Assembly (NCBI RefSeq): GCF_001698225.1
Contig: NZ_CP016594.1
Coordinates: 682,001-746,000, forward strand
Length of the DNA stretch: 64,000 nt
Reading direction: 5' to 3'
Origin: Gordonia terrae
GTDB taxonomy: Bacteria; Actinomycetota; Actinomycetes; Mycobacteriales; Mycobacteriaceae
The stretch's first letter is position 1, and the number at the start of each line of letters is the position of its first letter. Of the stretch, positions 35,236-45,870 are shown piece by piece. A program made the translations under genes and the position numbers. The notes under the pieces were generated by a model. That model had not been told where the DNA came from, made no database searches, and saw only the letters and a list, made by a program, of their open reading frames with translations.

Positions 35236-37571
35236 GGTTCCCTCTCGGTCGATGTGGCGGCGGTCGGCGTCGACGCAGCCGCGGCCATGGCGTGCAGGGT
35301 GTCCCAGTCGCGGACGACCTCGACCAGCTCGCCCGTCGCCCACTGGGCAGCCTGGTCCTGGAAGTGTTCGGATCGGGGATCGCCGCTCACGCCCAGCGGG
35401 ACGATCCAGCGACTTGCGCTGCGATCGGCGAGATCCCACACATAGCGTGCCGCGGCACCGGTGATGCACAGGTGTGTGCCGACCGCCGCGGCGTTGGCGA
35501 AGACGCTCTCGGCGTCGCCGGCCAGGGGCAGCGGTGTCGGACGCAGCGTGGCGAACAGGTCCGGGTACTGCGGCGATGCGCCGACCAGGTCGAACCCGTG
35601 GATGGGGGCGAGGCGGTGGACGCTGCCCCAGGTGGGTGTCGAACCGAAGCCGGCGACGCGGGCCACCACGGCGTCGAGTGCCGCCACCGCGACGGCCTCG
35701 ATGTCGATGCCGATCCCCGCCGTGTTGGCGACCACGGACGTCAGTGCGGTGGCCAGCCGGGGTTCGGGCACGAACCAGGGCTGGAACACCGCCGGGAATC
35801 CGTGCGGCCCGCGGAGCGGGGCGAGGATGTCGGTGTTCGCCACCCCCAGGACGAGTTGGGTACGGAACTCGGCGTACAGATACGCATCGGTGCTGTCGGC
35901 GGCCATCGAACGGTCCCACGCCACCAGCCGCTGCCGGACATCCTCGGCCGCGGCGTTGTCGGCGCGTACGCGGGACAGCAACTCCTGGACGACGGTCGCC
36001 TGCTCGAGGCGCACGTCGGAGTGGATGTCGGCACAGTCGGCCGGACTCACCGAATCGAGATCGTCGAGCCGCGCGGCGATACGGTCGGCGCGGAACGGTT
36101 CGACGCACTCGCTCGTGAGCGGTTGCAGCGCAGGCACGTCCGACATCCGCTGGTTGGCGGTGACGGTGATGCCCGTGGAACGGAGTGTCGCGTCGAAGTC
36201 CGGATCGCCGAGCGAGCCGCGTTCGTATCCGCGCCACTGGTAGCGCTCGTCCCAGCCGGGCACCGGCAACCAGTAGTTCTCGGGCGCACGGACCGGTACT
36301 CGGCCGGCCACATGGGTGGCGACGGTGCCGTCGGCGTGGGCGATCACCGCGCGGTTGACCGGCTCGACCCAGTTGACGAGCGCGGCCTCGACGTCGGCGA
36401 CCGTGCTCGCGAACAGCAGATCCAGCGGCGCGTCGAAGGAGACGTCTTCCGAGAGCAGGGGTGACCGGATGCTCATCGCGAACGAGTCCTCGGGGCCGCC
36501 GAACACGACAGCACCGTTCGGGGTGGTGATCACCTGTGTCGCCACGGGTTCGGCACCCCGGACCAGGATGGTCTCGGTGCTGACCCGGGCCGGCACCCGG
36601 CTACCCCCCGGCACCTCGACCAGCAGTGTGCCCGTCTCGTCGCGCGTCAACCGCTCGAGGAAGAGATCCTGATAGTCGCCCATGGCGTTGGTGATGCCCC
36701 AGGCGATGTCGTCGCCCTGGCAGAAGTGGGGGACCCCGGGTACGCCCGCGAAGGCGAACCCGGCCATGTCGAATGCGTCGAGGGGTCCGGTGGAGGCGAG
36801 ATGGAACTGCTGATAGATGCCCGGCAGCTCGAGGAAGCGATGGGGGTCACCGGCGACGATCGGCGCGCCGGTCGAGCTCCGCTCCGCGGAGACGCCCCAT
36901 GCGTTGCTGCCCGACATCGGATCACCGAGGTCGACTGCGGGGGAGGGCTGTTCGGGGGACACCGGCCGGGTGATCGCCAGGATCTCGTCGAGGAACGCCT
37001 CGTCGGGCATCGCGGGCATCGTGGGGTCGGTCTCTCGTGTCTCGAAGTCCCAGAATCGCAACGCGTCCAGACCGAGCGTGCGGCAGGCGTGCAGCCGGAA
37101 CAGTTTCGTCGTGAACCGTCCGAACAGCACGTGGTGCATGATGAACACCGAGATCGGTGTCCACGGGCGCCACGGTTGCGGACGATGCGCGAGCGCCTCG
37201 AGTTCCGGTGCCGCAGCAGAGGTGTCGGGGTCGTCGAGGGTGCTGTTCACCCCGGCCGCATAGGCGGCGACGAGATCTCGGGTCCGGGCGGAGGATGCGT
37301 CGAAGATCCGTCTGGCCGCGGCATCGAGCTGTGCCCGGCGGGCGAAGGTGTCCCACTCCACGCACGAGGCCCCGAAGACCTCGGCGGTGCGTCCTTCGGC
37401 GCGCAACCGCATGAACTCGATCTGCCAGCGCCGGTCCTCACCGCATGCCCGACCCTGTCCGTACAGGACGGCCGCCGGGTCGGCCCCGCGGACGTGCGGG
37501 ATGCCGTGGCCGTCGCGCAGGATCTCCACGTCCGGTCCCGCGCCACTGTGGGTGGCGGTCATGTCCATCAC
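35223..37571 (-). CDS. Penicillin-acylase-type Ntn hydrolase, cytosolic
   Basis: A 782-residue S45-family proenzyme. The autoprocessing junction is visible in [11 protein letters not shown]: cleavage before Ser would give an N-terminal nucleophile Ser, followed by [21 protein letters not shown]. The oxyanion/processing residues lie in VTANQRMSD. The alpha part is about 215 residues. There is no signal peptide, whereas PvdQ, the acylase that removes the fatty acyl group in pyoverdine maturation, is periplasmic. The start is GTG 37571 or ATG 37568; it overlaps the NIS synthetase stop. Probable roles are amide hydrolysis or acyl exchange on a siderophore intermediate. Confidence 0.88.
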   Translation of the reverse strand: MMDMTATHSGAGPDVEILRDGHGIPHVRGADPAAVLYGQGRACGEDRRWQIEFMRLRAEGRTAEVFGASCVEWDTFARRAQLDAAARRIFDASSARTRDLVAAYAAGVNSTLDDPDTSAAAPELEALAHRPQPWRPWTPISVFIMHHVLFGRFTTKLFRLHACRTLGLDALRFWDFETRETDPTMPAMPDEAFLDEILAITRPVSPEQPSPAVDLGDPMSGSNAWGVSAERSSTGAPIVAGDPHRFLELPGIYQQFHLASTGPLDAFDMAGFAFAGVPGVPHFCQGDDIAWGITNAMGDYQDLFLERLTRDETGTLLVEVPGGSRVPARVSTETILVRGAEPVATQVITTPNGAVVFGGPEDSFAMSIRSPLLSEDVSFDAPLDLLFASTVADVEAALVNWVEPVNRAVIAHADGTVATHVAGRVPVRAPENYWLPVPGWDERYQWRGYERGSLGDPDFDATLRSTGITVTANQRMSDVPALQPLTSECVEPFRADRIAARLDDLDSVSPADCADIHSDVRLEQATVVQELLSRVRADNAAAEDVRQRLVAWDRSMAADSTDAYLYAEFRTQLVLGVANTDILAPLRGPHGFPAVFQPWFVPEPRLATALTSVVANTAGIGIDIEAVAVAALDAVVARVAGFGSTPTWGSVHRLAPIHGFDLVGASPQYPDLFATLRPTPLPLAGDAESVFANAAAVGTHLCITGAAARYVWDLADRSASRWIVPLGVSGDPRSEHFQDQAAQWATGELVEVVRDWDTLHAMAAAASTPTAATSTEREPCPR

Positions 37572-39382
37572 CGGCCCCTCTGCGACGCAATCGGATTGGC
37601 GAGCCGGTGACCGGCATCGATCAGTGATGCGTAGGAGTCCTCGATGTCGACCATGCGTTTGTTGTTGCGCAGCTGCAGGCCGTTCATGTGCACCGCGCCG
37701 AACTCCGGCGCGAACAGATCCCAGCGGGTGAACCGGTCCTCGAGTTCGGGATGGGCGGCCACGAACTCGTGCAGGCTCTCACCGACCAGCGACCAGAACT
37801 CGCCGTCGTCGACGATGCCGTGTGTGTGCAGGACCGCGGCGAGGGGGCGCAGGAAGTCGTCGAAGACATCCGACAGCACGCCCAGGTTGCGGATCTCGTC
37901 CGGCTCGGTCGTCCGGACCCGTGCGCAGCTCTCGGGGAGGCCCTGGGCCTCCCCGAACACCGACACCTCCTCGCCGATGTCCTTGAGGATGGCGCGCACC
38001 GGGATGCCGTCGGCGAGTACCAGGATGAGGTTCTCGCCGTGCGGGGAGAACTTCAGCTCATATCGGTAGAGCAGATAGGCGATGGGATGGAGATAGGTCC
38101 GCAGGTAGCGGCGGATCCACTCCGTCGCCGGGACACCCGATCGCTCGATGAACGCGCCGACGAGTGGTTCACCCAGGTGATCGACGTGGAGCAGCGCGGC
38201 CATGGTCGACAACTGCTCATCGGCGGCCGTCAGCGGCACCGGGCTCTGTCGCCACAGCGCCGACAGGATCTTGCGGTACTCCGATCCCGGCTGGGTGATC
38301 GGCGTGAAAGTCGGGCTGCGGTAACCGATCGCCGCGACCTCGAAGATCATCTCGAACCCGATCGCCGCGAGGTACTGGTCGTCGGCCACGAGTCCGCGGA
38401 CCCAGTTGTTGATCAGCGGTGTCGTACGCATGTAGTCGGCGGACATCCCGCGCGTGAAGCCCATGTTCACGATCGACAGCGCGACCTTCACGTAATTGCG
38501 GGTCGGCGTGGTCGAGTTGAACACCGTGCGGATCGACTGCTGGGCCTGGTAGAGGTCGGGACTCGTGCCGACCTCGACGATGCGACGGCCCGCGATGTCG
38601 GCGGAGTACAGCTTCCGTACCTTCTCGACCCACTGCCAGGGGTGTACCGGCAGATAGCGGTAATCAGCGGGGTCACAACCGGCTTCGCGCAGCGCCGAGT
38701 CGAACCCCGCCACCGTCTCGGCACCGAGCTCGTCGACGAGCAGTGTGTCGTAGTCGATGTCGCTCACGGTGGCGACATCGCAATCCTCGCGACGAGCAGC
38801 CAGCCAGACGAGCCGGAAATGGTTGCCGACCTCGGGAGCGTAACGCTCGATGTCCTCGGAACTGAAGCCCAGTCGGCCCGCGTTGGCCACGATGCACGGA
38901 TGGCCCTCGGTCATCGTCGCCTCGATGGTCTGGAAGTCGGCGTGCGCGAGATCGGTTGCCGGAATGCGGCGTTCGTCCGGACGGTCGGCGCTGATCGCCA
39001 GGGTGTTGATGAACTCCTCGAGGTATTCCGGCAGGGCCTGGGGCCCGATCCCCAGGAACGGGGCGAGGTCGACGATCATCGCGACCGCGTCGATCGGGAG
39101 TTCGTCGCCACCCCGCACACGACGCAACGACGACTCGTCGATCGCCCAGCTGTCCAGGGCGAGCCGGTCGGCGCGGAAGTGGTAGTCGGTGAGACCGTCG
39201 GCGGAGGAGACGACGTAACCGTCGCCGCTCGCGACCGGGTGGAGGGCCCGCTCGTGCGAGAACTCGGCGAGGATCTTCGTCGCGATCCTGGTGTGATACG
39301 TCTGGCGATGGCTTCGCGCACCCGACCCCCCGGCCGTGCGCGTCGCGAATTCCTGAATGGTCCCGATGTCCTGGAGAGTCAA
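37568..39382 (-). CDS. NIS siderophore synthetase (IucA/IucC family, DesD-like)
   Basis: A 604-residue ATP-dependent amide-forming synthetase. N-terminal IucA/IucC landmarks include [28 protein letters not shown] and [13 protein letters not shown]; the centre has [20 protein letters not shown] and NNWVRGL, closely reminiscent of DesD; the C-terminal FhuF-like part includes [15 protein letters not shown]. DesD condenses N-hydroxy-N-succinyl-cadaverine units. The start is TTG at 39382, 4 bp after the acyltransferase stop, suggesting translational coupling. A single NIS enzyme is present. Confidence 0.93.
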   Translation of the reverse strand: MTLQDIGTIQEFATRTAGGSGARSHRQTYHTRIATKILAEFSHERALHPVASGDGYVVSSADGLTDYHFRADRLALDSWAIDESSLRRVRGGDELPIDAVAMIVDLAPFLGIGPQALPEYLEEFINTLAISADRPDERRIPATDLAHADFQTIEATMTEGHPCIVANAGRLGFSSEDIERYAPEVGNHFRLVWLAARREDCDVATVSDIDYDTLLVDELGAETVAGFDSALREAGCDPADYRYLPVHPWQWVEKVRKLYSADIAGRRIVEVGTSPDLYQAQQSIRTVFNSTTPTRNYVKVALSIVNMGFTRGMSADYMRTTPLINNWVRGLVADDQYLAAIGFEMIFEVAAIGYRSPTFTPITQPGSEYRKILSALWRQSPVPLTAADEQLSTMAALLHVDHLGEPLVGAFIERSGVPATEWIRRYLRTYLHPIAYLLYRYELKFSPHGENLILVLADGIPVRAILKDIGEEVSVFGEAQGLPESCARVRTTEPDEIRNLGVLSDVFDDFLRPLAAVLHTHGIVDDGEFWSLVGESLHEFVAAHPELEDRFTRWDLFAPEFGAVHMNGLQLRNNKRMVDIEDSYASLIDAGHRLANPIASQRGR

Positions 39383-39386
39383 CGAT

Positions 39387-39995
39387 CTACGCCCCCAGGT
39401 CCGTGACCTCGACCGGTCCGACGGACTTGCCGTTGTCGGTCACCGCGAGGAAATCGGCGCGGGTGCAGTAACTCAGGTGAGCGGTCTTGTTCCCGACGGG
39501 ATAGTCGCCGTCGACGCGGAAGCCGACACTCGCGTTGAGACGGTGCACGGCTTTGTTGCGGACATCGGGCTCTACGACGACGCGCGCGGCGCCGACCTCC
39601 AGGATCGCGGTACGCATGATGTGCAGCATCACCGCGCCGGTGAAACCGGGCAGTGCCTGTTCGGCGTGCGCGACCAGGAGATGCATGCCGATGTCACCGT
39701 CGGCGGGCACGTAACCGCTGGCCGGGTCGGCGAGTTCACTGGCGGCCGGGTCGTAGAGCTCGAACAGGAACTGCGGACGCCCGTCGTGGTAGCCCAGGCG
39801 CATCCCGTACGGGGTACCGGCCGTCGCCTCGGCCGAATCGCGAATCATCTTCTCCACATCGGTGACCGAGCTGTCGAGCATGTCCCAGTACTTGGCCTTG
39901 GGGTGGGTCAGCCATTCGTGCACGGTCGCGGCGTGCGACACGTCGTCGAGGTCGACCGAGTTCAGGTCGTAGGTCGGTGCGGAGGAAATGGTCAT
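39387..39995 (-). CDS. Hydroxamate acyltransferase (IucB/MbtK/DesC GNAT type)
   Basis: A 202-residue acyltransferase of the siderophore GNAT family. Typical features are the N-terminal [31 protein letters not shown], a conserved His in [10 protein letters not shown], and the acetyl-CoA region [19 protein letters not shown] with [20 protein letters not shown]. It would acylate the N-hydroxyamine, using acetyl-, succinyl- or long-chain acyl donors (CoA or ACP); the donor cannot be read. It lies 58 bp after the NRPS gene and just before the NIS synthetase. Confidence 0.9.
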   Translation of the reverse strand: MTISSAPTYDLNSVDLDDVSHAATVHEWLTHPKAKYWDMLDSSVTDVEKMIRDSAEATAGTPYGMRLGYHDGRPQFLFELYDPAASELADPASGYVPADGDIGMHLLVAHAEQALPGFTGAVMLHIMRTAILEVGAARVVVEPDVRNKAVHRLNASVGFRVDGDYPVGNKTAHLSYCTRADFLAVTDNGKSVGPVEVTDLGA

Positions 39996-40053
39996 GATGC
40001 CTTTGCTCTGGGTGGTGGTCTGCTGTTGTGGCCGGAGGAGGTGCCGGATGCGG

Positions 40054-43000
40054 TCAGCTGCGCGCGATCTCGGCCTCCACCTGTTCGTCGGTGAGGTGTA
40101 TGACGTCGAGGAAGGTCTGCGCCACGAAGGATGCGCGTTCCCCGCCGAGCTCGGTGAGCCGTCCGGCGAGACCCGCGATGGTCCGCTGGGTGAAGATGTC
40201 CGCGACCGAGAGGCCGGGTGCGTCGAGCCACTGGCGCACCAGCGCGACCACCCGGGTGGCCTGGACGGAATCCCCGCCGAGAGAGATGAAGTCCTCGGTG
40301 ACGCTCGCCGGCGGGGCGGGCAGGACCTCGCCGAAGATCACCGCGAGGGCTTCTTCCACCGGGCCGCGAGGTGTGACGGCCTCGAGCGGGTCGTCGTCGG
40401 TGTCGGTGCCGGCGGCGATGGCCTTGCGGTCGTGTTTGCCGTTCGGCGTCAGCGGGAACCGGTCCAGGACCGCGACGGAACGCGGGACCATGTGTGGCGG
40501 CAGGGTTTCGGTCAACCGGGCGCGCAGGCCGGCGTCGTCGTCGGTCGCCCCGGCAGTGAGCACGACCGCCGCGCGTAGGTCCCGGCCGTCGGACCACGCG
40601 ACCGCCGAGCCCACCCCGTTCAGGCCCAGGAGGCCGGCCTCGACCTCACCGAGTTCGACGCGATATCCACGGATTTTGACCATGTGGTCGGCGCGACCGA
40701 GGAAGTCCAGGAAGCCGCCGGGTAGGTAGCGCGCGAGATCACCGGTGCGGTACCAGCGTTGACCCTCGTGCTCGACGAAGCGGTCGGCGGTGCGTTCCGG
40801 ATCGCCCCGGTACCCGTCGGCCACCCCGGCCCCGCCGATCCACAGTTCGCCCGGTACGAGGTCGGGCCGGTCGCGACCGGCGTCGTCGACGATTCGGCAG
40901 CGGACGCCGCGCAACGGTATTCCGTACGGTACGAACGCCATTCCGGCCGGGACGGCATCGGCTTCGCAGATGGTGGAGTGGATGGCCGTCTCGGTGGTCC
41001 CGCCGAGACCGGCGACGCGACAATCCGGCAGTTGCGCCGCGACACGGTCGAGCAGTGACACATCGACCTTGTCGCCGCCCATGATGATCATCCGCAGCGA
41101 CGAGGGCAGGGGCGCGAGGTCGAGGAGCATGCCGAGGATCGACGGCACGCAGTTGAGCACACTGACCGACTGTTCGCCGAGCAGTCGCACCCAGTCGTCG
41201 ACCTTGGTCTGCTCGTCGTCGCCCGGCACGACGACGGCGCCGCCCACGGTCAGCAATCCGAAGATGTCGAAGACGGAGAGATCGAATTCCAGCGACGACA
41301 CCTGCAGGCTGCGGTCGCCTGCCCCGATCGCGTACCGGTCGACGAGGTCGGTGATGGTCGCCACCGCGGCGCGATGCGGAACCTGCACGCCCTTGGGCAG
41401 GCCGGTCGAGCCGGAGGTGAACAGTACGTAGGCGAGGTCGTCGGTGGCCACCGCGATCGGCTCGGTCGGCTCGGCGAGCCGGGCGTCGTCGAGCGTGAGC
41501 ACGGTGCCGGCGGTGGGTTCCCAGGCCGCGGGATCGGTGGTGAGAACAGCGGCGGGAGTGGCGACGTCGAGGATGCGCTCGCGGCGTGCCCGGGGCTGTG
41601 TGGGGGCGATCGGGACGTAGGCGGCGCCGGCGGCGAGGACTCCCAGCGCCGCGACGACCTGGTCGCCGCCCTTGGGTAGATGGACGATCACCGTGTCGCC
41701 GGACGCGACACCAGCCGCGACAAGTGCGCCGGCGACGCGCCGGGCTTCCTCGGCCAACTCGGCGTGGGTCCAGGTACGTGCATCGGACACGACGGCCGGC
41801 GCGTCGTCGTGCTCGGCGGCCCGGGCGAAGAAGGTTCCGTGCAGGGTCCCGTCGAAGGTGTCGGTGACCGGCAGTGGGCCTTCCACCGAGAGTCGCTGTG
41901 CGCGAACCTCCGCGCTGATCGGCGACGGTGCGGGCGCATCCCATTCGCCGTCGACGAGGAGTCCGAGAAGCCGGACGTAGTGGTCGAACATCGAACGCGC
42001 AGTGGAGAGTCGGAGATCAGAGGCGCGGACGTCCCAGTTGAGGAGGAGGCCACCGGCCACCTCGGTCACCTGGGCGTCGAGAAGGACCTGCGGGCCCTGC
42101 GACACGATCCAGGACGGATCTCCCAGCACGTCGGTCGCCTGCTGGGAGAAGAGGTCTCCCAGTCCCAGTGCGCTGGTGAACACGATCGGCGAGACAACGG
42201 GCTCGCCACGGTGGCGGCTCAGTTCGCGCAGCACGTCCAGGCCGCTCATCGAACCGTGCGCGGCGGCCTCGTGCATCGACGACCGCATCGACCGTGCTCG
42301 CTCGGCGAGTGTGGCCGGCGCGCTCAGGTCGACACCCACGAGGATCGACGAGGTGAAGTCGCCGACCACGCGCTCGACGTCCGGGTGCACCTGGGGTCGG
42401 TCGAACAGCGGCACGGTGATCAGGAAACACGGTGTGGCCGAATGTGTTCCGACTGCCTCGGCGAACACCGCGGCGACCGCCGCCGCCGGGGTGACCCCGC
42501 GTCGGTGTGCGTGCTCCTCGAGCCGTTTCCAGTCCGAGGCGGACACCGAATGGTGCAGGCGGACACTGTGCGGCTCGACCTCACCGCGCGCCGCGCGCTC
42601 GTCGAGCGGGAGCTCGGGCGGTCCGGGGAGCGTGGGAATGCGTTCGCGCCACCAGGTCACGTCGTCGTCGAGGATCTCGCGGGACGTGCGATCCGCGGTG
42701 ATCGTCGCGAAGGTCACGCCGAGCTCGGGCAGGGTCTCACCGCGGTATAGGCGAGCGAAGTCGTCGACGAGTACCCGGTAGCTCATCGCGTCCGCGGCGA
42801 TCATGTCGACGTCGAGGTGGACACGGGCCGAGTTCGCCGGCAGCAGACTCAGTTCGGCGCGGATGACCGCTCCTTCGTCGACCGGCAGCGTGCGGTGTGT
42901 GCCGTCGGCGCGCTTCGCGGCCAGGATCTGCTCGACCATCTCTGCCGAATGGGACCGGAGATCATGCACGGCAATGGCTTCCGGGTGCGCCGGGCCGATC

Positions 43001-43740
43001 TCCTGGGTGCCGTCGGGGAGCACGCGGACGCGCAGCATCGGGTGGCGCTCCATCAGCGCGGACATGGCCGCGGCGAAGCGTTCGGGATCGACGTCGGAAC
43101 CGTCGAACTCGATGTAGAGGTGTGCCGCGACGTTGCCGAAGGCGTGACTGTCCGATCGCCCGATCCAGTAGGCGTGCTGCATCGGGGCGAGGGGGAACGG
43201 TCCGGTGGTCGCTTCGGACACCGGTGACGAGGAGTCGTCGTCGGCGATCGGTGCCGATGCGCCGCCCAGCAGTGCTGCCCAGGCGGTGATGGTCGGTTGT
43301 GCGGCGAGGCGGGCGAAGTCGATGTCGATGCCGCGTTTGCGCCAGGTGCCGGCGAGTCGCATCATCCGCAGGGAATCGAGTCCCTGGGCGATGAGGTCCT
43401 GGTCTGGGTCGAGCGACTCGGGAGAGACGCCCAGCGCGGTGCCCACCTCGGCGCGGATGTCCGGTGTGGTCGTGTCCACCTCGGCGTCACCGGTGGCAGC
43501 GAGAAGGAGTGGTGCCCAGGCGGTGATGGTCGGTTGTGCGGCGAGGCGGGCGAAGTCGATGTCGATGCCGCGTTTGCGCCAGGTGCCGGCGAGTCGCATC
43601 ATCCGCAGGGAATCGAGTCCCTGGGCGATGAGATCCTGCTCCGGGTCGATCGACTCGGGCGTCAGGCCGAGGGCCCCGGCCACCTCGGCGACGATGTCGG
43701 CCATGGTGGCAAGGTCCGTGGTCTGGGAATTCGTGGCCAT
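40054..43740 (-). CDS. NRPS, ArCP-ArCP-Cy-A-PCP (MbtB-like with doubled aryl carrier)
   Basis: A 1228-residue synthetase. Two aryl carrier domains come first (attachment Ser44 and Ser123, both in [11 protein letters not shown]), then a heterocyclisation domain (about 180-620, with DMIAADAMS fitting DxxxxDxxS at D312/D317/S320), an adenylation domain (about 640-1125, [24 protein letters not shown]) and a PCP (ISLGGDSVQ, about 1170). This is the phenyloxazoline/thiazoline synthase plan of MbtB: salicylate on ArCP is joined to Ser, Thr or Cys and cyclised. No thioesterase, so release needs another enzyme. ATG at 43740 is chosen (AGAGG upstream). First gene of a roughly 13-kb operon to 30822. Confidence 0.93.
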   Translation of the reverse strand: MATNSQTTDLATMADIVAEVAGALGLTPESIDPEQDLIAQGLDSLRMMRLAGTWRKRGIDIDFARLAAQPTITAWAPLLLAATGDAEVDTTTPDIRAEVGTALGVSPESLDPDQDLIAQGLDSLRMMRLAGTWRKRGIDIDFARLAAQPTITAWAALLGGASAPIADDDSSSPVSEATTGPFPLAPMQHAYWIGRSDSHAFGNVAAHLYIEFDGSDVDPERFAAAMSALMERHPMLRVRVLPDGTQEIGPAHPEAIAVHDLRSHSAEMVEQILAAKRADGTHRTLPVDEGAVIRAELSLLPANSARVHLDVDMIAADAMSYRVLVDDFARLYRGETLPELGVTFATITADRTSREILDDDVTWWRERIPTLPGPPELPLDERAARGEVEPHSVRLHHSVSASDWKRLEEHAHRRGVTPAAAVAAVFAEAVGTHSATPCFLITVPLFDRPQVHPDVERVVGDFTSSILVGVDLSAPATLAERARSMRSSMHEAAAHGSMSGLDVLRELSRHRGEPVVSPIVFTSALGLGDLFSQQATDVLGDPSWIVSQGPQVLLDAQVTEVAGGLLLNWDVRASDLRLSTARSMFDHYVRLLGLLVDGEWDAPAPSPISAEVRAQRLSVEGPLPVTDTFDGTLHGTFFARAAEHDDAPAVVSDARTWTHAELAEEARRVAGALVAAGVASGDTVIVHLPKGGDQVVAALGVLAAGAAYVPIAPTQPRARRERILDVATPAAVLTTDPAAWEPTAGTVLTLDDARLAEPTEPIAVATDDLAYVLFTSGSTGLPKGVQVPHRAAVATITDLVDRYAIGAGDRSLQVSSLEFDLSVFDIFGLLTVGGAVVVPGDDEQTKVDDWVRLLGEQSVSVLNCVPSILGMLLDLAPLPSSLRMIIMGGDKVDVSLLDRVAAQLPDCRVAGLGGTTETAIHSTICEADAVPAGMAFVPYGIPLRGVRCRIVDDAGRDRPDLVPGELWIGGAGVADGYRGDPERTADRFVEHEGQRWYRTGDLARYLPGGFLDFLGRADHMVKIRGYRVELGEVEAGLLGLNGVGSAVAWSDGRDLRAAVVLTAGATDDDAGLRARLTETLPPHMVPRSVAVLDRFPLTPNGKHDRKAIAAGTDTDDDPLEAVTPRGPVEEALAVIFGEVLPAPPASVTEDFISLGGDSVQATRVVALVRQWLDAPGLSVADIFTQRTIAGLAGRLTELGGERASFVAQTFLDVIHLTDEQVEAEIARS
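43276..43395 (-). repeat. 120-bp direct repeat, second aryl carrier domain copy
   Basis: These 120 bases are identical to 43513-43632. The offset is 237 bp, exactly 79 codons. The repeat encodes most of the second ArCP, including attachment Ser123. Confidence 0.97.
43513..43632 (-). repeat. 120-bp direct repeat, first aryl carrier domain copy
   Basis: Identical to 43276-43395 and in frame. It encodes most of the first ArCP including Ser44. Sequence outside the repeat (linkers and N-terminal helices) has diverged, which suggests local gene conversion rather than one very recent duplication. Confidence 0.97.
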
Positions 43741-43798
43741 CAGCCGGCGTGCCTCTCGCAGTTCGGTGACATGGTTACTCAGGCTGGGGAACCCGCAT

Positions 43799-43817
43799 TT
43801 AGGGTAGGTTATACTAA
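43799..43817. promoter_or_regulatory. Candidate IdeR/DtxR iron box
   Basis: TTAGGGTAGGTTATACTAA matches 15 of 19 consensus positions. A second, weaker register overlaps it (TAGGTTATACTAACTAA), so two dimers may bind. It lies about 60 bp before the NRPS start. Confidence 0.78.
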
Positions 43818-43877
43818 CTAACCGCTCTGCCCAATCCCTGGGCATGCCGGCGAGAGAGCCCCACGAGCCGACGCGAA

Positions 43878-43896
43878 TTAGGTTAGCCTAAGTTGG
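43878..43896. promoter_or_regulatory. Candidate IdeR/DtxR iron box
   Basis: TTAGGTTAGCCTAAGTTGG matches 15 of 19 consensus positions, with the first 14 bases perfect. It lies midway between the divergent genes. Confidence 0.82.
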
Positions 43897-43970
43897 CTCC
43901 GAACGTCCCATCGGATGATGTGAATCACGCTGCGCCACCGACAGGATCTGGGTCTTGTGTCCTAGAAAGA

Positions 43971-43989
43971 TTAGGCTACCCTACCCAAA
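43971..43989. promoter_or_regulatory. Candidate IdeR/DtxR iron box
   Basis: TTAGGCTACCCTACCCAAA matches 15 of 19 consensus positions. It lies about 130 bp before the FAAL start codon. Confidence 0.75.
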
Positions 43990-44116
43990 TGACGCGAACG
44001 TTCATGTTCGCCGGACCGGCGGTCGAGACGACACGCGGGACGACCCCTCGGTCGCCGACACGACCGAAGGCTTTGACACGACCGACGCCACATGCTGGCG
44101 AGAACGGGAAACGAGA

Positions 44117-45766
44117 ATGTCGCAGAACAGCGTGATCCTGGAGGAATCGGGCTCGACCAATGCGTTGGCGGCCACCGTTCGTGAGGCGATGCTGGCGGGA
44201 GACACGAGCCTCTCCGTCCTGGACTCCGATACCGGCGAGTGGGTGACGGCACCATGGCGCGAGGTCCACGCCCGCGCCGAGCAGATCGCCGTCCAACTGC
44301 TCGCCGACAGCGAACTGCACGAGCCGCAGGCCCTCGGCCTGATCGGGGACCCCACGGTGGATCTGATCGCCGCCATCCAGGGCGCGTGGCTCGCCGGCGT
44401 TCCGGTCACCATCCTGCCGGGTCCGATCCGAGGGGCGGACGAGGAGCGGTGGGCGCAGAACACCTACCAGCGGTACGTCTCGATCGGCGTCGGCACCGTC
44501 CTCGGCAGCGGCACCCAGCTCGACCTGCTGACCAAGGTCGAGGGACGGCTGCACATCGCCCGCGTGGCCGAATACGGCCTGGGCGCAGACACCACCGACT
44601 TCGTCGCGCGCAATGTCAACGGCAACACCATCGCCGTCCTCCAGGGAACCGCCGGTTCGACCGGCGACCCGAAGACCGTCGCCCTCACGGCGTCGGCCGT
44701 CTACTCGAACGCCATCGAACTGGTCAGCCGGCTCGGCCTCCACCGCACCCGCGACACCGGATTCAGTTGGTTGCCGCTCTATCACGACATGGGTCTGATG
44801 TTCCTGCTCGCCGGAATGACCACCGGCATCCCGGCCTACATCGTGCCCAACACCGCCTTCGCCGCGGCGCCCTTCAAGTGGATGCAGTGGCTCACCGAGA
44901 CCAAGACGACCGTCACTGCTGCGCCGAACTTCGCCTACGACATCCTCGGGCGCTACGGCAAGCTGCTGCGCGACATCGACCTGTCGAATCTGCGCGTCGC
45001 GATCAGTGGCGGAGAGCCGATCGACGCCGACGCGTTCGACAAGTTCCTCGAGGCGACCGCGCCGTTCGGCTTCGATCGGTCCGCCGCCGCACCCGCCTAC
45101 GGAATGGCTGAATCCGCGTGCGCGGTGACGATGCCCGCGGTCGGCGAGGGCGTGCACTACGACGAGGTCACCGTGACCCCGCCCGGCGGTGGCGAGCCCA
45201 TTCGCCGCCGGTACGCGATCCTCGGTAAACCGCTGGGCGGCATGCAGGTTCGCATCGTCGAGCCGAATGTCGACGTCCCGGTGATCGACGGGCGCAACGT
45301 CGGGCACGTGGAGATCCGCGGTGCGTCGATGATGCGCGGCTACCTCGGCGACGCGGATCTCGGTGCGGGTGAATGGTTCTCGACCGGCGACCTCGGTTAC
45401 CTGGTCGACGACCGGCTGGTGATCTGTGGACGGGCCAAGGAGGTCATCATCGTCGCCGGCCGCAACCTGTTCCCGATCGAGATCGAACGTGCAGCCGCCG
45501 AGGTGGCCGGGGTGCGTCGTGGTGGCGTCGTGGCGATGGCCCGAGGTGAGGGATCGTCCCGTCCGGGCCTCGTGATCCTCGCCGAGTACAAGGGTTCCGA
45601 TCCGGACACCGCGCGCGCCGAGGTCAACTCCGAAGTCGCATCGGCGTGCGGGATCATGCCCGCCGAGGTGATCTTCGTCGCGCCGGATTCGGTGCCCCGC
45701 ACCACATCCGGAAAGATCCGCCGGCTCGAGACCCGTCAGATGGTCGAGAACGGCACCTTCGAGTAG
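44117..45766 (+). CDS. mbtM: Fatty-acyl-AMP ligase (MbtM/FadD33-like FAAL)
   Basis: A 549-residue adenylating enzyme that activates a fatty acid and passes it to an ACP. Motifs: VLQGTAGSTGDPKTVALT (nucleotide loop), FSWLPLYHDMGLMF, AAPAYGMAESACAVTMP followed by extra sequence before RYAILGKPLGG, ending WFSTGDLGYLVDDRLVICGR and RTTSGKIRR. The LPLYHDMGL motif and the extra segment after the A5 motif mark it as FAAL rather than FACL. With the ACP and dehydrogenase at 25.7-27.2 kb it forms the lipid-tail set of a mycobactin-like pathway. The ATG at 44117 is downstream of an iron box. Confidence 0.9.
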   Translation: MSQNSVILEESGSTNALAATVREAMLAGDTSLSVLDSDTGEWVTAPWREVHARAEQIAVQLLADSELHEPQALGLIGDPTVDLIAAIQGAWLAGVPVTILPGPIRGADEERWAQNTYQRYVSIGVGTVLGSGTQLDLLTKVEGRLHIARVAEYGLGADTTDFVARNVNGNTIAVLQGTAGSTGDPKTVALTASAVYSNAIELVSRLGLHRTRDTGFSWLPLYHDMGLMFLLAGMTTGIPAYIVPNTAFAAAPFKWMQWLTETKTTVTAAPNFAYDILGRYGKLLRDIDLSNLRVAISGGEPIDADAFDKFLEATAPFGFDRSAAAPAYGMAESACAVTMPAVGEGVHYDEVTVTPPGGGEPIRRRYAILGKPLGGMQVRIVEPNVDVPVIDGRNVGHVEIRGASMMRGYLGDADLGAGEWFSTGDLGYLVDDRLVICGRAKEVIIVAGRNLFPIEIERAAAEVAGVRRGGVVAMARGEGSSRPGLVILAEYKGSDPDTARAEVNSEVASACGIMPAEVIFVAPDSVPRTTSGKIRRLETRQMVENGTFE

Positions 45767-45821
45767 ATCCGATTTTCCGTGGGGCGTCGTGTCATCCCGG
45801 CGGCCACGAGAATGACAGTGT

Positions 45822-45849
45822 CTCTCCGGCCCGTCACCGGGCCGGGGAG
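45822..45849 (+). other. Hairpin between FAAL and siderophore-interacting protein genes
   Basis: CTCTCCGGCCCG and CGGGCCGGGGAG form a 12-bp stem (one G-U pair) around TCAC, 22 bp before the next ATG. There is no T tract. It could slow transcription or stabilise the mRNA; a simple leader structure is equally possible. Confidence 0.5.
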
Positions 45850-45870
45850 GCGCTGTAGAGAGGTTCAGGT

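Larger units (their letters stand above)
43741..44116. promoter_or_regulatory. Divergent iron-regulated promoter region
   Basis: This 376-bp gap separates the NRPS-led minus-strand operon from the FAAL gene. It has no gene of its own. It holds three candidate IdeR boxes (43799, 43878, 43971), more than any other gap in the window, and is AT-richer than its surroundings at each box. Confidence 0.8.

Noticed and set aside
43741-43845. Upstream NRPS start adding 35 residues.
   Set aside because: The extension would run through the promoter region and an iron box, and has no similarity to a carrier domain. The ATG at 43740 has a ribosome site.
45822-45849. Intrinsic terminator between the FAAL and SIP genes.
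   Set aside because: The stem is good but there is no T tract, and the downstream gene follows closely on the same strand, so it is listed only as a hairpin.
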